NCBI RefSeq assembly: GCF_001427795.1
Contig: NZ_LMHJ01000001.1
Coordinates: 543,773 to 607,772, forward strand
Source: Nocardioides sp. Root682
GTDB taxonomy: Bacteria > Actinomycetota > Actinomycetes > Propionibacteriales > Nocardioidaceae
DNA: 64,000 nt
Reading direction: 5' to 3'
Shown: piece after piece, positions 14,956 through 23,050 of the stretch
Position numbering within the stretch: position 1 is the first letter of the stretch
Layout of the letters: each line of letters starts with the position of its first letter
Notes under the pieces: model-generated
What the model was told of the DNA's origin: nothing
Databases searched by the model: none
What the model saw: only the letters and a program-made list of their open reading frames with translations
Program-made: the position numbers and the translations under genes

Positions 14956-15531
14956 ATGGCCCTGGAACACGCGATCCTCGTCTCGCTCAGCGAGCGCGCA
15001 GCATCCGGCTCCGAGCTGACCCGTCGCTTCGACGCCTCCATCGGCTTCTTCTGGACCGCCACGCACCAGCAGATCTACCGCGTGCTCGGCCGCATGGAGA
15101 CCGACGGCTGGATCACGGTCGAGGCGGTCCCGCAGGCCGATCGCCCCACCAAGAAGGTGTACGCCGTCGCTGACGCGGGCCTGGCCGAGCTGCGCCGCTG
15201 GATGGCCGAGCCGACGGTGCCCGACCCCGTGCGCAACTCGCTCGGCGTCAAGATGCGCGGCGCCTCCCTCGGTGACCGCGCGACGCTCCTCGACGACCTG
15301 CGCCGCCATCTCGACGAACACACCAAGCGGCTCTCGCTCTACGAATTCATGCAGAACCGCGACTTCCCCGACCCCGGCGCGCTGTCCGGCGCCGCGCTCG
15401 ACATCTACCTCGTGCTGCGCGGCGGTCTCCTCATGGAGGAGTTCTGGATCCGCTGGCTGACCGAGTACCTCGACGCCCACACCGCTGCCCACACCGCTGC
15501 CCCCGCAACAGAACCGCAGGAGAACCGATGA
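14956..15531 (+). CDS. PadR-family transcriptional regulator
   Basis: A 191-residue PadR regulator. The N-terminal winged helix (LEHAILVSLSERAASGSELTRRFDASIGFFW, read in two parts around residue 20) and HQQIYRVLGRMETDGWI are typical, followed by the C-terminal coiled-coil dimerisation helices (Vir_act_alpha_C type). It presumably represses its own operon through the double TGCAAC/GTTGCA operator. The stop overlaps the start of the fadH-like gene (ATGA), so enzyme and regulator are co-translated. The inducer is likely a substrate of the dienoyl-CoA reductase-like enzyme. Confidence 0.88.
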   Translation: MALEHAILVSLSERAASGSELTRRFDASIGFFWTATHQQIYRVLGRMETDGWITVEAVPQADRPTKKVYAVADAGLAELRRWMAEPTVPDPVRNSLGVKMRGASLGDRATLLDDLRRHLDEHTKRLSLYEFMQNRDFPDPGALSGAALDIYLVLRGGLLMEEFWIRWLTEYLDAHTAAHTAAPATEPQENR

Positions 15532-17531
15532 CCAGCTACCCCCTCCTCACCACGCGCGCCACCGTCGGCGGCCTCGACCTCCAGTCGCGCGCCGTGATGG
15601 GCTCGATGCACACCGGCCTCGAGGACCGCCCGTGGCACGTCGACGAGCTGGCGGCGTACTTTGCCGAGCGTGCTCGCGGCGGCGTCGGCCTCATCGTCAC
15701 CGGCGGCTACTCCCCCAACGTCCGCGGCTGGCTGCTGCCCTTCGGGTCGCAGATGACCACCCGCATCAACGCGCACCGGCACCAGCGGGTGACCGAGGCC
15801 GTGCACGCCGAGGGCGGCAAGATCGCGCTCCAGCTGCTGCACGCCGGCCGCTACGGCTACACGCCGTTCAGCGTCTCGGCCAGCGCCACGAAGTCGCCCA
15901 TCACGCCGTTCAAGGCGTCTGCCCTGTCCACGAGGGCCGTCGACAGGACGATCGACGACTTCGTCGCCTCCGCGAAGCTCGCGAAGAAGGCGGGGTACGA
16001 CGGCATCGAGGTGATGGGGTCCGAGGGCTACCTCATCAACCAGTTCATCGCTTCGCGCACCAACCGTCGTACCGACAAGTGGGGCGGCAGCGCCGAGAAC
16101 CGGATGCGCTTCCCCGTCGAGATCGTGCGCCGGATCCGCCAGGAGCTTCCTGACTTCTTCGTGATGTACCGGCTGTCCCTGCTGGACCTGGTGCCCGACG
16201 GCCAGACCTGGGACGAGACCGTCGAGCTCGCGCACAAGCTCGAGGAGGCCGGCGCGAGCGTGTTCAACACCGGCATCGGCTGGCACGAGGCGCGGGTGCC
16301 CACGATCGTGACCAGCGTGCCGCGCGCCGCCTGGGCCGACAGCACCCTGCGGCTCAAGGCCGAGGTCGGCATCCCGGTCTGCGCGAGCAACCGGATCAAC
16401 ACCCCTGACGTCGCGGAATCCCTGCTGGAGCAGGGCATCGATCTGGTGTCGATGGCGCGTCCGTTCCTCGCCGACCCGGACATCGTGTCGAAGGCCCGCG
16501 CAGGTCGCGCCGACGAGATCAACACGTGCATCGGCTGCAACCAGGCCTGCCTGGACCACACCTTCAAGAACCAGCGCGCCTCCTGCCTGGTCAACCCGCG
16601 CGCCTGCCACGAGACCACGCTCGTGCTCAGCCCGACCCGGTCGGCCAAGCGCGTGGCCGTCGTCGGCGGTGGCCCGGCCGGTCTCGCGACCGCCGTCAGC
16701 GCGGCCGAGCGCGGCCACGACGTGACGCTGTTCGAGGCCTCCGACGAGCTCGGTGGCCAGTTCCGCCTCGCGATGCAGATCCCCGGCAAGGAGGAGTTCG
16801 CCGAGACGCTGCGCTACTACCGCCGCCGGATGGAGGTGCTCGGCGTCAACGTCAAGCTCTCCACCCGCGCCACCCCCGACCAGCTCAGTGGCTTCGACGA
16901 GGTCGTCGTCGCGACCGGAGTCGCGCCGCGCACCCCCTCGGTGCCCGGCATCGACCACCCGAAGGTGGTCTCCTACCCCGACGCGATCACCGGTCGCGTG
17001 GCTGTGGGCGCCAAGGTCGCCGTGATGGGCGCGGGCGGCATCGGCTTCGACGTGTCGGAGCTGCTGGCGCACGTACCCGAGACGCTCGAGGAGTGGAAGG
17101 CCAACTGGGGCGTGGCCGACCCGGCCGTCGTACGCGGTGGCGTGACCGACAAGGCGCCCCGCACGCCGAAGCGCGAGGTGTGGCTCCTGCAGCGCAAGGA
17201 GTCCGCGCAGGGCAAGGGCCTGGGCAAGACGTCCGGCTGGGTGCACCGCGCGATCGTCAAGGACCTCGGCGTCCACCAGGTCAGCGGCGTGACCTACGAC
17301 CGCGTCTCCGACGAGGGCCTGCACATCACCGTCGACGGCAAGGCGCAGGTGCTCGACGTCGACCACATCGTGCTGTGCACCGGCCAGGAGTCCGTCCGGA
17401 GCCTGTACGACGACCTGCTGGCCTCGGGCTTCCCCGGCTCCGTGCACCTGATCGGTGGCGCGGACGTCGCCGCCGAGGTGGACGCGAAGCGTGCGATCAA
17501 GCAGGGCACCGAGCTGGCGGCGGCGCTGTGA
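15528..17531 (+). CDS. fadH: 2,4-dienoyl-CoA reductase-like FMN/FAD/Fe-S oxidoreductase
   Basis: A 667-residue, three-part enzyme of the FadH/trimethylamine dehydrogenase family. Residues 1-330 form the Old Yellow Enzyme FMN barrel (GYDGIEVMGSEGYLINQF, then RTDKWGGSAENRMRF). Cys334, Cys337, Cys341 and Cys353 provide the 4Fe-4S cluster. Residues 375-660 form a FAD and NAD(P)-binding module with VVGGGPAGLATA and VMGAGGIGFDV. Electrons pass from NAD(P)H through FAD and the cluster to FMN, reducing unsaturated acyl-CoA or a related enone. The tight operon with PadR and a SnoaL protein hints at a specialised substrate rather than housekeeping beta-oxidation. Confidence 0.9.
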   Translation: MTSYPLLTTRATVGGLDLQSRAVMGSMHTGLEDRPWHVDELAAYFAERARGGVGLIVTGGYSPNVRGWLLPFGSQMTTRINAHRHQRVTEAVHAEGGKIALQLLHAGRYGYTPFSVSASATKSPITPFKASALSTRAVDRTIDDFVASAKLAKKAGYDGIEVMGSEGYLINQFIASRTNRRTDKWGGSAENRMRFPVEIVRRIRQELPDFFVMYRLSLLDLVPDGQTWDETVELAHKLEEAGASVFNTGIGWHEARVPTIVTSVPRAAWADSTLRLKAEVGIPVCASNRINTPDVAESLLEQGIDLVSMARPFLADPDIVSKARAGRADEINTCIGCNQACLDHTFKNQRASCLVNPRACHETTLVLSPTRSAKRVAVVGGGPAGLATAVSAAERGHDVTLFEASDELGGQFRLAMQIPGKEEFAETLRYYRRRMEVLGVNVKLSTRATPDQLSGFDEVVVATGVAPRTPSVPGIDHPKVVSYPDAITGRVAVGAKVAVMGAGGIGFDVSELLAHVPETLEEWKANWGVADPAVVRGGVTDKAPRTPKREVWLLQRKESAQGKGLGKTSGWVHRAIVKDLGVHQVSGVTYDRVSDEGLHITVDGKAQVLDVDHIVLCTGQESVRSLYDDLLASGFPGSVHLIGGADVAAEVDAKRAIKQGTELAAAL

Positions 17532-17929
17532 GTCGCCAAGGATCCAGCACCTTCCGGTCCGCGGTCGAGGCCCGCGACGTCGACGCCATCCGGGCGCTGC
17601 TCGCCGACGACGTGACCTTCCGCAGCCCGGTCGCCCACAAGCCGTACGAGGGCAAGGCGATCACCGCCGCGATCCTGGCGAACGTGATCGAGGTGTTCGA
17701 GGACTTCCACTACGTCCGCGAGCTCGCCGACGAGGCCGGCCACGCGCTGGTCTTCGAGGCGAAGGTCGACGGCCTCCAGATCACCGGCTGCGACTTCCTC
17801 GTGCTCGACGACGACGGCCTGATCACCGACTTCATGGTGATGGTGCGTCCGCTGAAGGCAGCGCACGCGCTGGCCGACGCGATGGGCGCCCGCTTCGAGA
17901 AGATCGTGGAGATGGCCGGTCAGAGCTGA
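17528..17929 (+). CDS. SnoaL-like (NTF2-fold) small protein
   Basis: A 133-residue protein with the cone-shaped NTF2/SnoaL fold: helix FRSAVEARDVDAIRALLADD, strand FRSPVAHKPYEG, then VFEAKVDGLQITGCDFLVLD and a terminal helix. Such proteins are isomerases, cyclases or ligand binders. The GTG start overlaps the fadH stop by 4 nt (GTGA), so it is translated with it and probably acts on a product or substrate of that enzyme. Specific activity unknown. Confidence 0.8.
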   Translation: MSRQGSSTFRSAVEARDVDAIRALLADDVTFRSPVAHKPYEGKAITAAILANVIEVFEDFHYVRELADEAGHALVFEAKVDGLQITGCDFLVLDDDGLITDFMVMVRPLKAAHALADAMGARFEKIVEMAGQS

Positions 17930-17941
17930 GCCTGGACGAGA

Positions 17942-18008
17942 AAACTCGCGCTGGGAGGGTGAAACTTCCTCGTCCCAGCGCGAGTTTCACCGGCTGGGCG
18001 GTGAAACT
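17942..18008 (+). terminator. Overlapping alternative hairpins after the padR-fadH operon
   Basis: Hairpin 1 pairs AAACTCGCGCTGGGA (17942-17956) with TCCCAGCGCGAGTTT (17973-17987), a perfect 15-bp stem. Hairpin 2 pairs AGTTTCACC (17983-17991) with GGTGAAACT (18000-18008). They share 17983-17987, so both cannot form fully. Hairpin 1 is a good terminator; the overlap also resembles an attenuator. No gene is seen in 17930-18082. Confidence 0.6.
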
Positions 18009-18070
18009 CCCCCGCACCTCGACAGAGAAACCCTCGCACTTCGTGCCACCGGGTTGTCCGTGTCGCCCCC

Positions 18071-18076
18071 TAGGGT
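18071..18076 (+). promoter_or_regulatory. -10 element of leaderless ABC transporter operon
   Basis: TAGGGT, 6 nt before the ATG at 18083, with no ribosome binding site: a leaderless start for the osmolyte transporter operon. Confidence 0.6.
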
Positions 18077-18082
18077 GGACGG

Positions 18083-18898
18083 ATGGGGATCGAGTTCCAG
18101 AATGTCGGGAAGACCTACCCGGACGGCACGGTGGCGGTCGCGGACTTCTCGTGCACCATTCCTTCGCACCGCACACTGGCGCTGGTCGGGTCCTCGGGGT
18201 CGGGCAAGACGACGCTGATGCGGATGGTCAACCGGATGGTCGACGCGACCGTCGGGGCGGTGCTGATCGACGGACGTGACGTGCGCGAGCTCGACAAGGT
18301 GGCGCTGCGCCGATCGATCGGTTACGTCCCACAGGCCGGGGGCCTGCTCCCCCACCGCCGGGTGGTCGACAACGTCGCGACGGTGCCGATCCTCAACGGC
18401 GTCGCGAAGAAGACAGCCCGGGCGGCGGCGATGGACCTGCTCGAGGTCGTCGGTCTCGATGCCGGGCTCGCGAGCCGTTACCCCGCCCAGCTCTCCGGCG
18501 GCCAGCAGCAGCGCGTCGCCGTCGCACGGGCCCTGGCGTCCGAACCCAACATCCTGCTGATGGACGAGCCGTTCGGCGCGGTCGACCCGATCGTGCGGCG
18601 CGACCTCCAGGACCAGCTGCTCCAGCTGCAGGCCGAGCTCGGCAAGACGATCGTGCTGGTCACCCACGACATCGACGAGGCGTTCCGGGTCGGTGACGAG
18701 GTCGTGATCCTCAAGACCGGCGGGATCATCGCCCAGGTCGGCACCCCGCAGGACATCGTGGCCGCACCGGCCGACGACTTCGTGCGGGACTTCGTCGGCA
18801 CCGACCGCGCGGAGCGGACCTTGCGCACCATCCACCTCGACGGCCAGCAGGTCGTCGTCGACGGCGACGACCGGCCGGTGGGTGTCCTCGCCCAATGA
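18083..18898 (+). CDS. OpuC-type compatible-solute ABC transporter ATPase
   Basis: A 271-residue ABC ATPase: Walker A GSSGSGKTT (residues 36-44), Q-loop near 87, signature LSGGQQQRVAVARAL, Walker B ILLMDEPFGAVDP and the H-loop LVTHDIDEAF. The sequence belongs to the glycine-betaine/choline/proline (OpuCA/ProV) class; a short C-terminal tail remains where longer relatives carry CBS osmosensor domains. It powers import with the two permeases and binding protein that follow. Its stop overlaps the next start (ATGA). Confidence 0.9.
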   Translation: MGIEFQNVGKTYPDGTVAVADFSCTIPSHRTLALVGSSGSGKTTLMRMVNRMVDATVGAVLIDGRDVRELDKVALRRSIGYVPQAGGLLPHRRVVDNVATVPILNGVAKKTARAAAMDLLEVVGLDAGLASRYPAQLSGGQQQRVAVARALASEPNILLMDEPFGAVDPIVRRDLQDQLLQLQAELGKTIVLVTHDIDEAFRVGDEVVILKTGGIIAQVGTPQDIVAAPADDFVRDFVGTDRAERTLRTIHLDGQQVVVDGDDRPVGVLAQ

Positions 18899-19569
18899 CC
18901 TGGCTCGACCTCAACCGCGACCTCGTCTGGGACCTCCTCGGCCAGCACGTGCGCCTCGCCGTGCCCGCTGTGCTGATCAGCGTCGTGGTCGCGATCGTGC
19001 TGGGCCGGATCGCCTGGCGCTGGCCTCGTGTCGGCACCGTCGTCCTCGGCGCGGCCAGCCTGCTCTACTCCGTGCCCGCGCTCCCGTTGCTCATCGTGGT
19101 CCCGGTCGTCCTGTCCATCCCGCTGCGCAGCGAGACCAACCTGGTCGTGGCGCTGGCCGTCTACGGCACCGCTCTGCTCGCGGGTACGGCGGCCGACGCC
19201 TTCCGTTCCGTCGACAGCCAGGTGCGTGAGGCTGCCGAGGCGATGGGGTACTCCCCGACCGGGATCTTCTGGCGGATCGACCTCCCGCTCGCCCTTCCGG
19301 TGCTGGTCTCCGGCATCCGCGTGGTCACCGTCAGCACGGTCAGCCTCGTCACGATCGGCGCGCTGGTCGGCATCTCCAGTCTCGGCAGCCTGCTGACCGA
19401 CGGCTTCCAGCGCAACATCCGCGAGGAGGTCGCGACCGGCGTCATCGGCACGATGCTGCTGGCCGTCGCGCTGGACCTGCTGATCGTGGCGATCGGCCGG
19501 GCGTTGACGCCCTGGCAGCACGGCACGGCGGCGAAGGCGACGAAGTCCAGCGCAGGTGCCGCGGCATGA
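18895..19569 (+). CDS. OpuC-type ABC transporter permease 1
   Basis: A 224-residue inner-membrane permease with about five to six helices. The cytoplasmic EAA loop reads REAAEAMGYSPTGIFWRIDLPLALP and docks onto the ATPase. Together with the second permease it forms the pore for betaine or another quaternary amine or osmolyte. The 4-nt overlaps on both sides indicate tight co-translation. The short length is normal for OpuCB/OpuCD homologues. Confidence 0.9.
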   Translation: MTWLDLNRDLVWDLLGQHVRLAVPAVLISVVVAIVLGRIAWRWPRVGTVVLGAASLLYSVPALPLLIVVPVVLSIPLRSETNLVVALAVYGTALLAGTAADAFRSVDSQVREAAEAMGYSPTGIFWRIDLPLALPVLVSGIRVVTVSTVSLVTIGALVGISSLGSLLTDGFQRNIREEVATGVIGTMLLAVALDLLIVAIGRALTPWQHGTAAKATKSSAGAAA

Positions 19570-20273
19570 GTCTCTTCGGCGACGCACTCGCCTGGATCGG
19601 CGACGGCGCCCACTGGGGCGGCGCGGGCGGCATCGACACCCGGGTCCTCCAACACCTCTGGGTCACCTTCGCCGCGGTCGGCATCGCCGCCGTCCTGGCC
19701 ATGCCGCTGGGCATCCTGATCGGCCACACCGGCCGCGGCCGGCTCGTCGTCGTTGCCGTGGCGGGCGCCGTCCGCGCGGTCCCCACACTCGGTCTGCTCA
19801 CCCTGCTGGGCCTGTGGCTCGGCATCGGGGTCGAGGCGCCACTGCTCGCCCTCGTCGCACTCGGCTTCCCCTCGCTGCTGGCCGGCGCGTACGCCGGCAT
19901 CGAGTCCGCCGACGACGGAGCCGTCGACGCGGCCCGGGCGATCGGCATGAGCGAGTGGCAGCTGATCACTCGCGTCGAGATCCCGCTCGGCGCCGACGTA
20001 CTCATCGGCGGCATCCGCGCGGCCACGCTGCAGATCGTCGCCACGGCCACCCTGGCGGCGTACATCTCCGACACCGGCCTGGGCCGCTACCTCTTCGCGG
20101 GGCTCAAGACCCGCGACTACCCGCAGATGCTGGCCGGTGCGCTGCTCGTCGCCGCGCTCGCCCTGCTCCTCGATCTCGCGCTCGGAGCCCTCCAGCGCGC
20201 CAGCCGGGGCCACACCCGCTCCCACGGCTCCCCGACCCGTAGCCCCGCCGGGGCTGCGCCTTCGAAAGGTTGA
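19566..20273 (+). CDS. OpuC-type ABC transporter permease 2
   Basis: A 235-residue permease paralogous to the preceding one, with the EAA loop DAARAIGMSEWQLITRVEIPLG. It has an N-terminal extension of about 20 residues before the first helix and a short Ser/Arg-rich C-terminal tail. Two different permeases with one ATPase and one lipoprotein is the OpuC arrangement. The stop TGA lies two bases before the start of the binding protein. Confidence 0.9.
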   Translation: MSLFGDALAWIGDGAHWGGAGGIDTRVLQHLWVTFAAVGIAAVLAMPLGILIGHTGRGRLVVVAVAGAVRAVPTLGLLTLLGLWLGIGVEAPLLALVALGFPSLLAGAYAGIESADDGAVDAARAIGMSEWQLITRVEIPLGADVLIGGIRAATLQIVATATLAAYISDTGLGRYLFAGLKTRDYPQMLAGALLVAALALLLDLALGALQRASRGHTRSHGSPTRSPAGAAPSKG

Positions 20274-20275
20274 CC

Positions 20276-21187
20276 ATGACCCGCATCCGCATGGCCCGCA
20301 ATCTGGTGGCCCTCGCCGCAGCCAGCGCCCTCACGCTCACCGCGTGCGGCGGCTCCGACCCGTTGGCCTCCGACGGCGGCGGCGACAGCGAGACAATCGT
20401 CATCGGCTCCCAGGCCTACTACTCCAACGAGATCGTCGCGGAGATCTACGCCCAGGCGCTCGAGGCCGACGACATCAAGGTCGACCGCCAGTTCCAGATC
20501 GGCCAGCGCGAGGTCTACCTGCCCGAGATCAAGAACGGCTCGATCGACCTGTTCCCGGAGTACACCGGCCCGCTGCTGCTCGCCCTCGACCCCAAGGCCA
20601 CCGCGACCAAGCCCGACGAGGTGTACGCCGCCCTCGGTGACGCACTGCCGGACGGCCTGCGCCTGCTCGACGCCTCCCCCGCCACCGACCAGGACTCCTA
20701 CGTCGTGACGAAGGAGTTCGCCGACAAGTGGGGCGTGGCCACCATCGAGGACCTCAAGAAGGTCACCGACCCGCTGGTCTTCGGCGCTAACTCCGAGGCC
20801 GAGAGCCGGCCGAACGGCCCGAAGGGCCTGAAGAAGACGTACGGCGTCGACGTGAAGTTCGCACCGATCGAGGACAGCGGCGGCCCACTGACCGTCAAGG
20901 CGCTCAAGGACGGCGACATCCAGATCGGCCTGATCTACACCGCCGACCCGTCGATCAAGAAGAACGACCTGGTCACGCTCACCGACTCCAAGGGCCTGTT
21001 CCTGGCGTCCGCGTTCGTCCCGGTCGCGAGCGACGACGTCGACGATGACGCCGCCGCGATCATCAACAAGATCAGCGCTGCCATGTCGCCCGAGGACCTG
21101 ATCGCCCTCAACGCCCGCAGCGTCGAGGAGAAGCTGCCGGCAGCGACCATCGCCAAGGACTGGCTGAAGGCAGAGAACCTGTCGTGA
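20276..21187 (+). CDS. OpuC-type substrate-binding lipoprotein
   Basis: A 303-residue periplasmic-type binding protein (OpuAC domain). The signal ends in the lipobox LTAC with Cys24 as the lipidated residue, so the protein is tethered outside the membrane. The mature part begins with ETIVIGSQAYYSNEIVAEIY and includes FPEYTGPLL, typical for quaternary-amine binders. The ATG at 20276 has GAAAGG 6 nt upstream. It delivers compatible solutes to the two permeases. The next gene starts inside its stop codon. Confidence 0.9.
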   Translation: MTRIRMARNLVALAAASALTLTACGGSDPLASDGGGDSETIVIGSQAYYSNEIVAEIYAQALEADDIKVDRQFQIGQREVYLPEIKNGSIDLFPEYTGPLLLALDPKATATKPDEVYAALGDALPDGLRLLDASPATDQDSYVVTKEFADKWGVATIEDLKKVTDPLVFGANSEAESRPNGPKGLKKTYGVDVKFAPIEDSGGPLTVKALKDGDIQIGLIYTADPSIKKNDLVTLTDSKGLFLASAFVPVASDDVDDDAAAIINKISAAMSPEDLIALNARSVEEKLPAATIAKDWLKAENLS

Positions 21188-22032
21188 CCCTCGCGGTCAC
21201 TGGTTCCACGGGAGCGCTCGGGCAGCTCGTTGCCCGGGCGCTCTCGGAGCAGGGCGTCGAGCAACGCCTGCTGGTGCGCGACCTGTCGCGCGCACCCGCG
21301 TTGGCCGGTGCGTTCCCCGTCCTCTTCGCGTACGACGACCACGACCTCGCGCGTTCGGCGCTGGCCGGGGTGGACACCCTGTTCATGGTGTCGGGTGCCG
21401 AGGCGGTCGACCGGCTCGCGCAGCACCGCGCGTTCGTCGACGCGGCCGTCGACGCCGGTGTGCAGCACATCGTCTACACGTCGTTCTTCGGCGCGGCCCC
21501 GGACTGCACCTTCACCCTGGGCCGCGACCACTGGGCGACCGAGGAACACATCAGGGCCAGCGGCCTGGCGTTCACCTTCCTGCGCGACAACTTCTACCTC
21601 GAGCTGATGCGCGACCTGGTCGGCGAGGACGGCGTGCTCCGCGGACCGGCCGGCGAGGGTCGGGTGTCCGCCGTGTCGCGGGCCGACATCGCCCGCTCCG
21701 CCGTCGCCGCACTGTTGTCCCCTGCCGATCACGCCGGGTCGACGTACGACCTGACGGGGCCGGAGGCCCTCACCTTCACCGAGATCGCGGCGATCCTCTC
21801 GGCCCACAGCGACACCCCGGTGACCTTCCACGACGAGACCCTCGAGGAGGCCTACGCCTCGCGGCTGAAGTGGCCGGCCGAGCAGTGGGAGTACGACGCG
21901 TGGGTCTCCACCTACACGGCCGTCGCTCGTGGTGAACTTGCCGCGGTGAGCGACGACGTACGCCTGCTCACCGGACGCGACCCCGTCAGCCTGGAGACCC
22001 TCCTCGCCGACACTCCCCGCAGCACCGCCTGA
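21184..22032 (+). CDS. NmrA-like NAD(P)-binding protein (atypical SDR)
   Basis: A 282-residue Rossmann-fold protein. The N-terminal TGSTGALGQLVARAL is the dinucleotide-binding loop of NmrA/QOR2-type atypical SDRs, followed by VYTSFFGAAPD and the C-terminal substrate half FTFLRDNFYLELM. The catalytic Tyr-x-x-x-Lys is not evident, so it may act as a redox sensor or a quinone reductase. The GTG start overlaps the stop of the binding-protein gene (GTGA), placing it in the osmolyte transporter transcript, a link not explained by known function. Confidence 0.83.
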   Translation: MTLAVTGSTGALGQLVARALSEQGVEQRLLVRDLSRAPALAGAFPVLFAYDDHDLARSALAGVDTLFMVSGAEAVDRLAQHRAFVDAAVDAGVQHIVYTSFFGAAPDCTFTLGRDHWATEEHIRASGLAFTFLRDNFYLELMRDLVGEDGVLRGPAGEGRVSAVSRADIARSAVAALLSPADHAGSTYDLTGPEALTFTEIAAILSAHSDTPVTFHDETLEEAYASRLKWPAEQWEYDAWVSTYTAVARGELAAVSDDVRLLTGRDPVSLETLLADTPRSTA

Positions 22033-22046
22033 AAGCAGGACCCGCC

Positions 22047-22430
22047 ATGACCGCTGTCGCCCTCGTCTTCGCCGGGCTGGCCGCCCTGCTCCACGTCTAC
22101 ATCTGGGTGATGGAGTCCCTCACCTGGACCAGCCCGAAGACCCGGGCGACCTTCGGCACCAGCACCGAGGAGGCCGAGGCGACCAAGGAGCTGGCCTACA
22201 ACCAGGGCTTCTACAACCTGTTCCTCGCGCTGATCACCGCCGGCGGCATCGGCGCGATCCTCGCCGACAAGGACGACGTCGGCGCGACCCTGGTCTTCTG
22301 CGGCGCCGGCTCCATGGTCGCGGCCGGCCTGGTCCTGCTGCTCTCCTCGCCCGACAAGGCGCGGGCCGCGCTGACCCAGCTGACCTTCCCCGCGATCGGC
22401 GTCGTCCTGCTCGCGATCTCGCTCGCCTAA
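22047..22430 (+). CDS. DUF1304 family membrane protein
   Basis: A 127-residue protein with four membrane helices. The motif VYIWVMESLTW in helix 1 and ELAYNQGFYNLFLA before helix 2 are hallmarks of DUF1304. Function is unknown; relatives are small inner-membrane proteins. It follows the NmrA-like gene by 14 bp and probably ends the operon, since tandem REP-like repeats begin on the next base. Confidence 0.85.
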   Translation: MTAVALVFAGLAALLHVYIWVMESLTWTSPKTRATFGTSTEEAEATKELAYNQGFYNLFLALITAGGIGAILADKDDVGATLVFCGAGSMVAAGLVLLLSSPDKARAALTQLTFPAIGVVLLAISLA

Positions 22431-22525
22431 GGTCGTCGAGTAGCCGCGAGGAACGAGCGGCGTATCGAGACGCAGCCAGCCAAGTTCGTCGAGTAGCCGC
22501 GAGGAACGAGCGGCGTATCGAGACG
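22431..22525 (+). repeat. Two tandem REP-like elements (copies A and B)
   Basis: Two 42-bp copies with head GTCGTCGAGTAG (TTCGTCGAGTAG in B), core CCGCGAGGAACGAGCGG and tail CGTATCGAGACG (22431-22472 and 22484-22525), joined by a shared CAGCCAGC linker, repeat with a 53-bp period. The same element recurs at 56862-56903 and 58648-58689, and in other forms at 22546 and 22999. Confidence 0.85.
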
Positions 22526-22545
22526 CAGCCAGCACCGGCTCACCA

Positions 22546-22624
22546 CGCCTCGATACGCGACTCGCTGGCGCTCGCCGCTACTCGACGACCTTGGCGAACC
22601 GCACCGGCCGCTACTCGACCACCG
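22546..22624 (-). repeat. Inverted REP-like element (copy C) and fragment (copy D)
   Basis: Copy C (22546-22594) runs opposite to A and B and has the variant core ACTCGCTGGCGCTCGC. A 19-bp fragment (22606-22624) repeats its CCGCTACTCGAC end and contains the stop codon of the GIY-YIG gene. Confidence 0.75.
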
Positions 22625-22949
22625 CAGGTGTGGGCGGATCTTCTTCGTCTGAGTTGGTGGGTCGCCCGAAGTCCTTCTTCGCGAGGCCCGGCAACGCTTC
22701 GTAGTCTCCGCGGATCAGGGCTTCGCGCTTCGCGCGGGACCAACCCTGCACCTGCTTCTCGATCGCGAACGCGTCAGCCACGTTGGCGTACTCGAACGAC
22801 CAGACCAGCGCGACCGGACGGCGCCCGGCCCGCCTCGTGTACGCCGACCCGAGTCCCTCGTTGTGTTCCCAGAGCCGCTTGGTCAACGAGTGTGTGCTGC
22901 CGACGTAGTAGGAGCCATCGGCGCATTGCAGGATGTAGACGAATGCCAT
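22611..22949 (-). CDS. GIY-YIG nuclease domain protein (UPF0213 type)
   Basis: A 112-residue stand-alone GIY-YIG domain: YILQCADGSYYVGSTHSL is the GIY-YIG core (here VYI and YVG), followed by the catalytic Arg in KRLWEHN, GSAYTRRAGRRPVALVW, and the Glu of AFAIEKQVQGWSRAKREALI. The family includes homing, repair and structure-specific nucleases; this small class (YhbQ-like) is poorly defined. The gene sits between REP-like repeats, and its last codons (VVE-stop) and stop lie in a repeat fragment, suggesting repeat-mediated remodelling or co-movement. Confidence 0.88.
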   Translation of the reverse strand: MAFVYILQCADGSYYVGSTHSLTKRLWEHNEGLGSAYTRRAGRRPVALVWSFEYANVADAFAIEKQVQGWSRAKREALIRGDYEALPGLAKKDFGRPTNSDEEDPPTPAVVE

Positions 22950-22998
22950 TCCGGAACCCTGCGCGACATCGCCAGGGTTGTCGAACGGCTGTCCACAG

Positions 22999-23047
22999 GC
23001 GTCTCGATACGCGGCTCGCTGCGCTCGCCGCTACTCGACGACCTTGG
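22999..23047 (-). repeat. REP-like element (copy E) between GIY-YIG and DUF1501 genes
   Basis: The tail GCGTCTCGATACG, a core GGCTCGCTGCGCTCGCC and the head CTACTCGACGAC read on the plus strand, so the element is oriented like copy C. It starts 3 bp past the DUF1501 stop on the minus strand. Confidence 0.8.
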
Positions 23048-23050
23048 AGG

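Noticed and set aside
22431..22525. Tandem palindromic repeats as a possible CRISPR array
   Set aside because: Only two direct copies with an 11-nt linker that is itself nearly identical, no variable spacers, and no cas genes nearby. The unit recurs singly elsewhere, as REP elements do.
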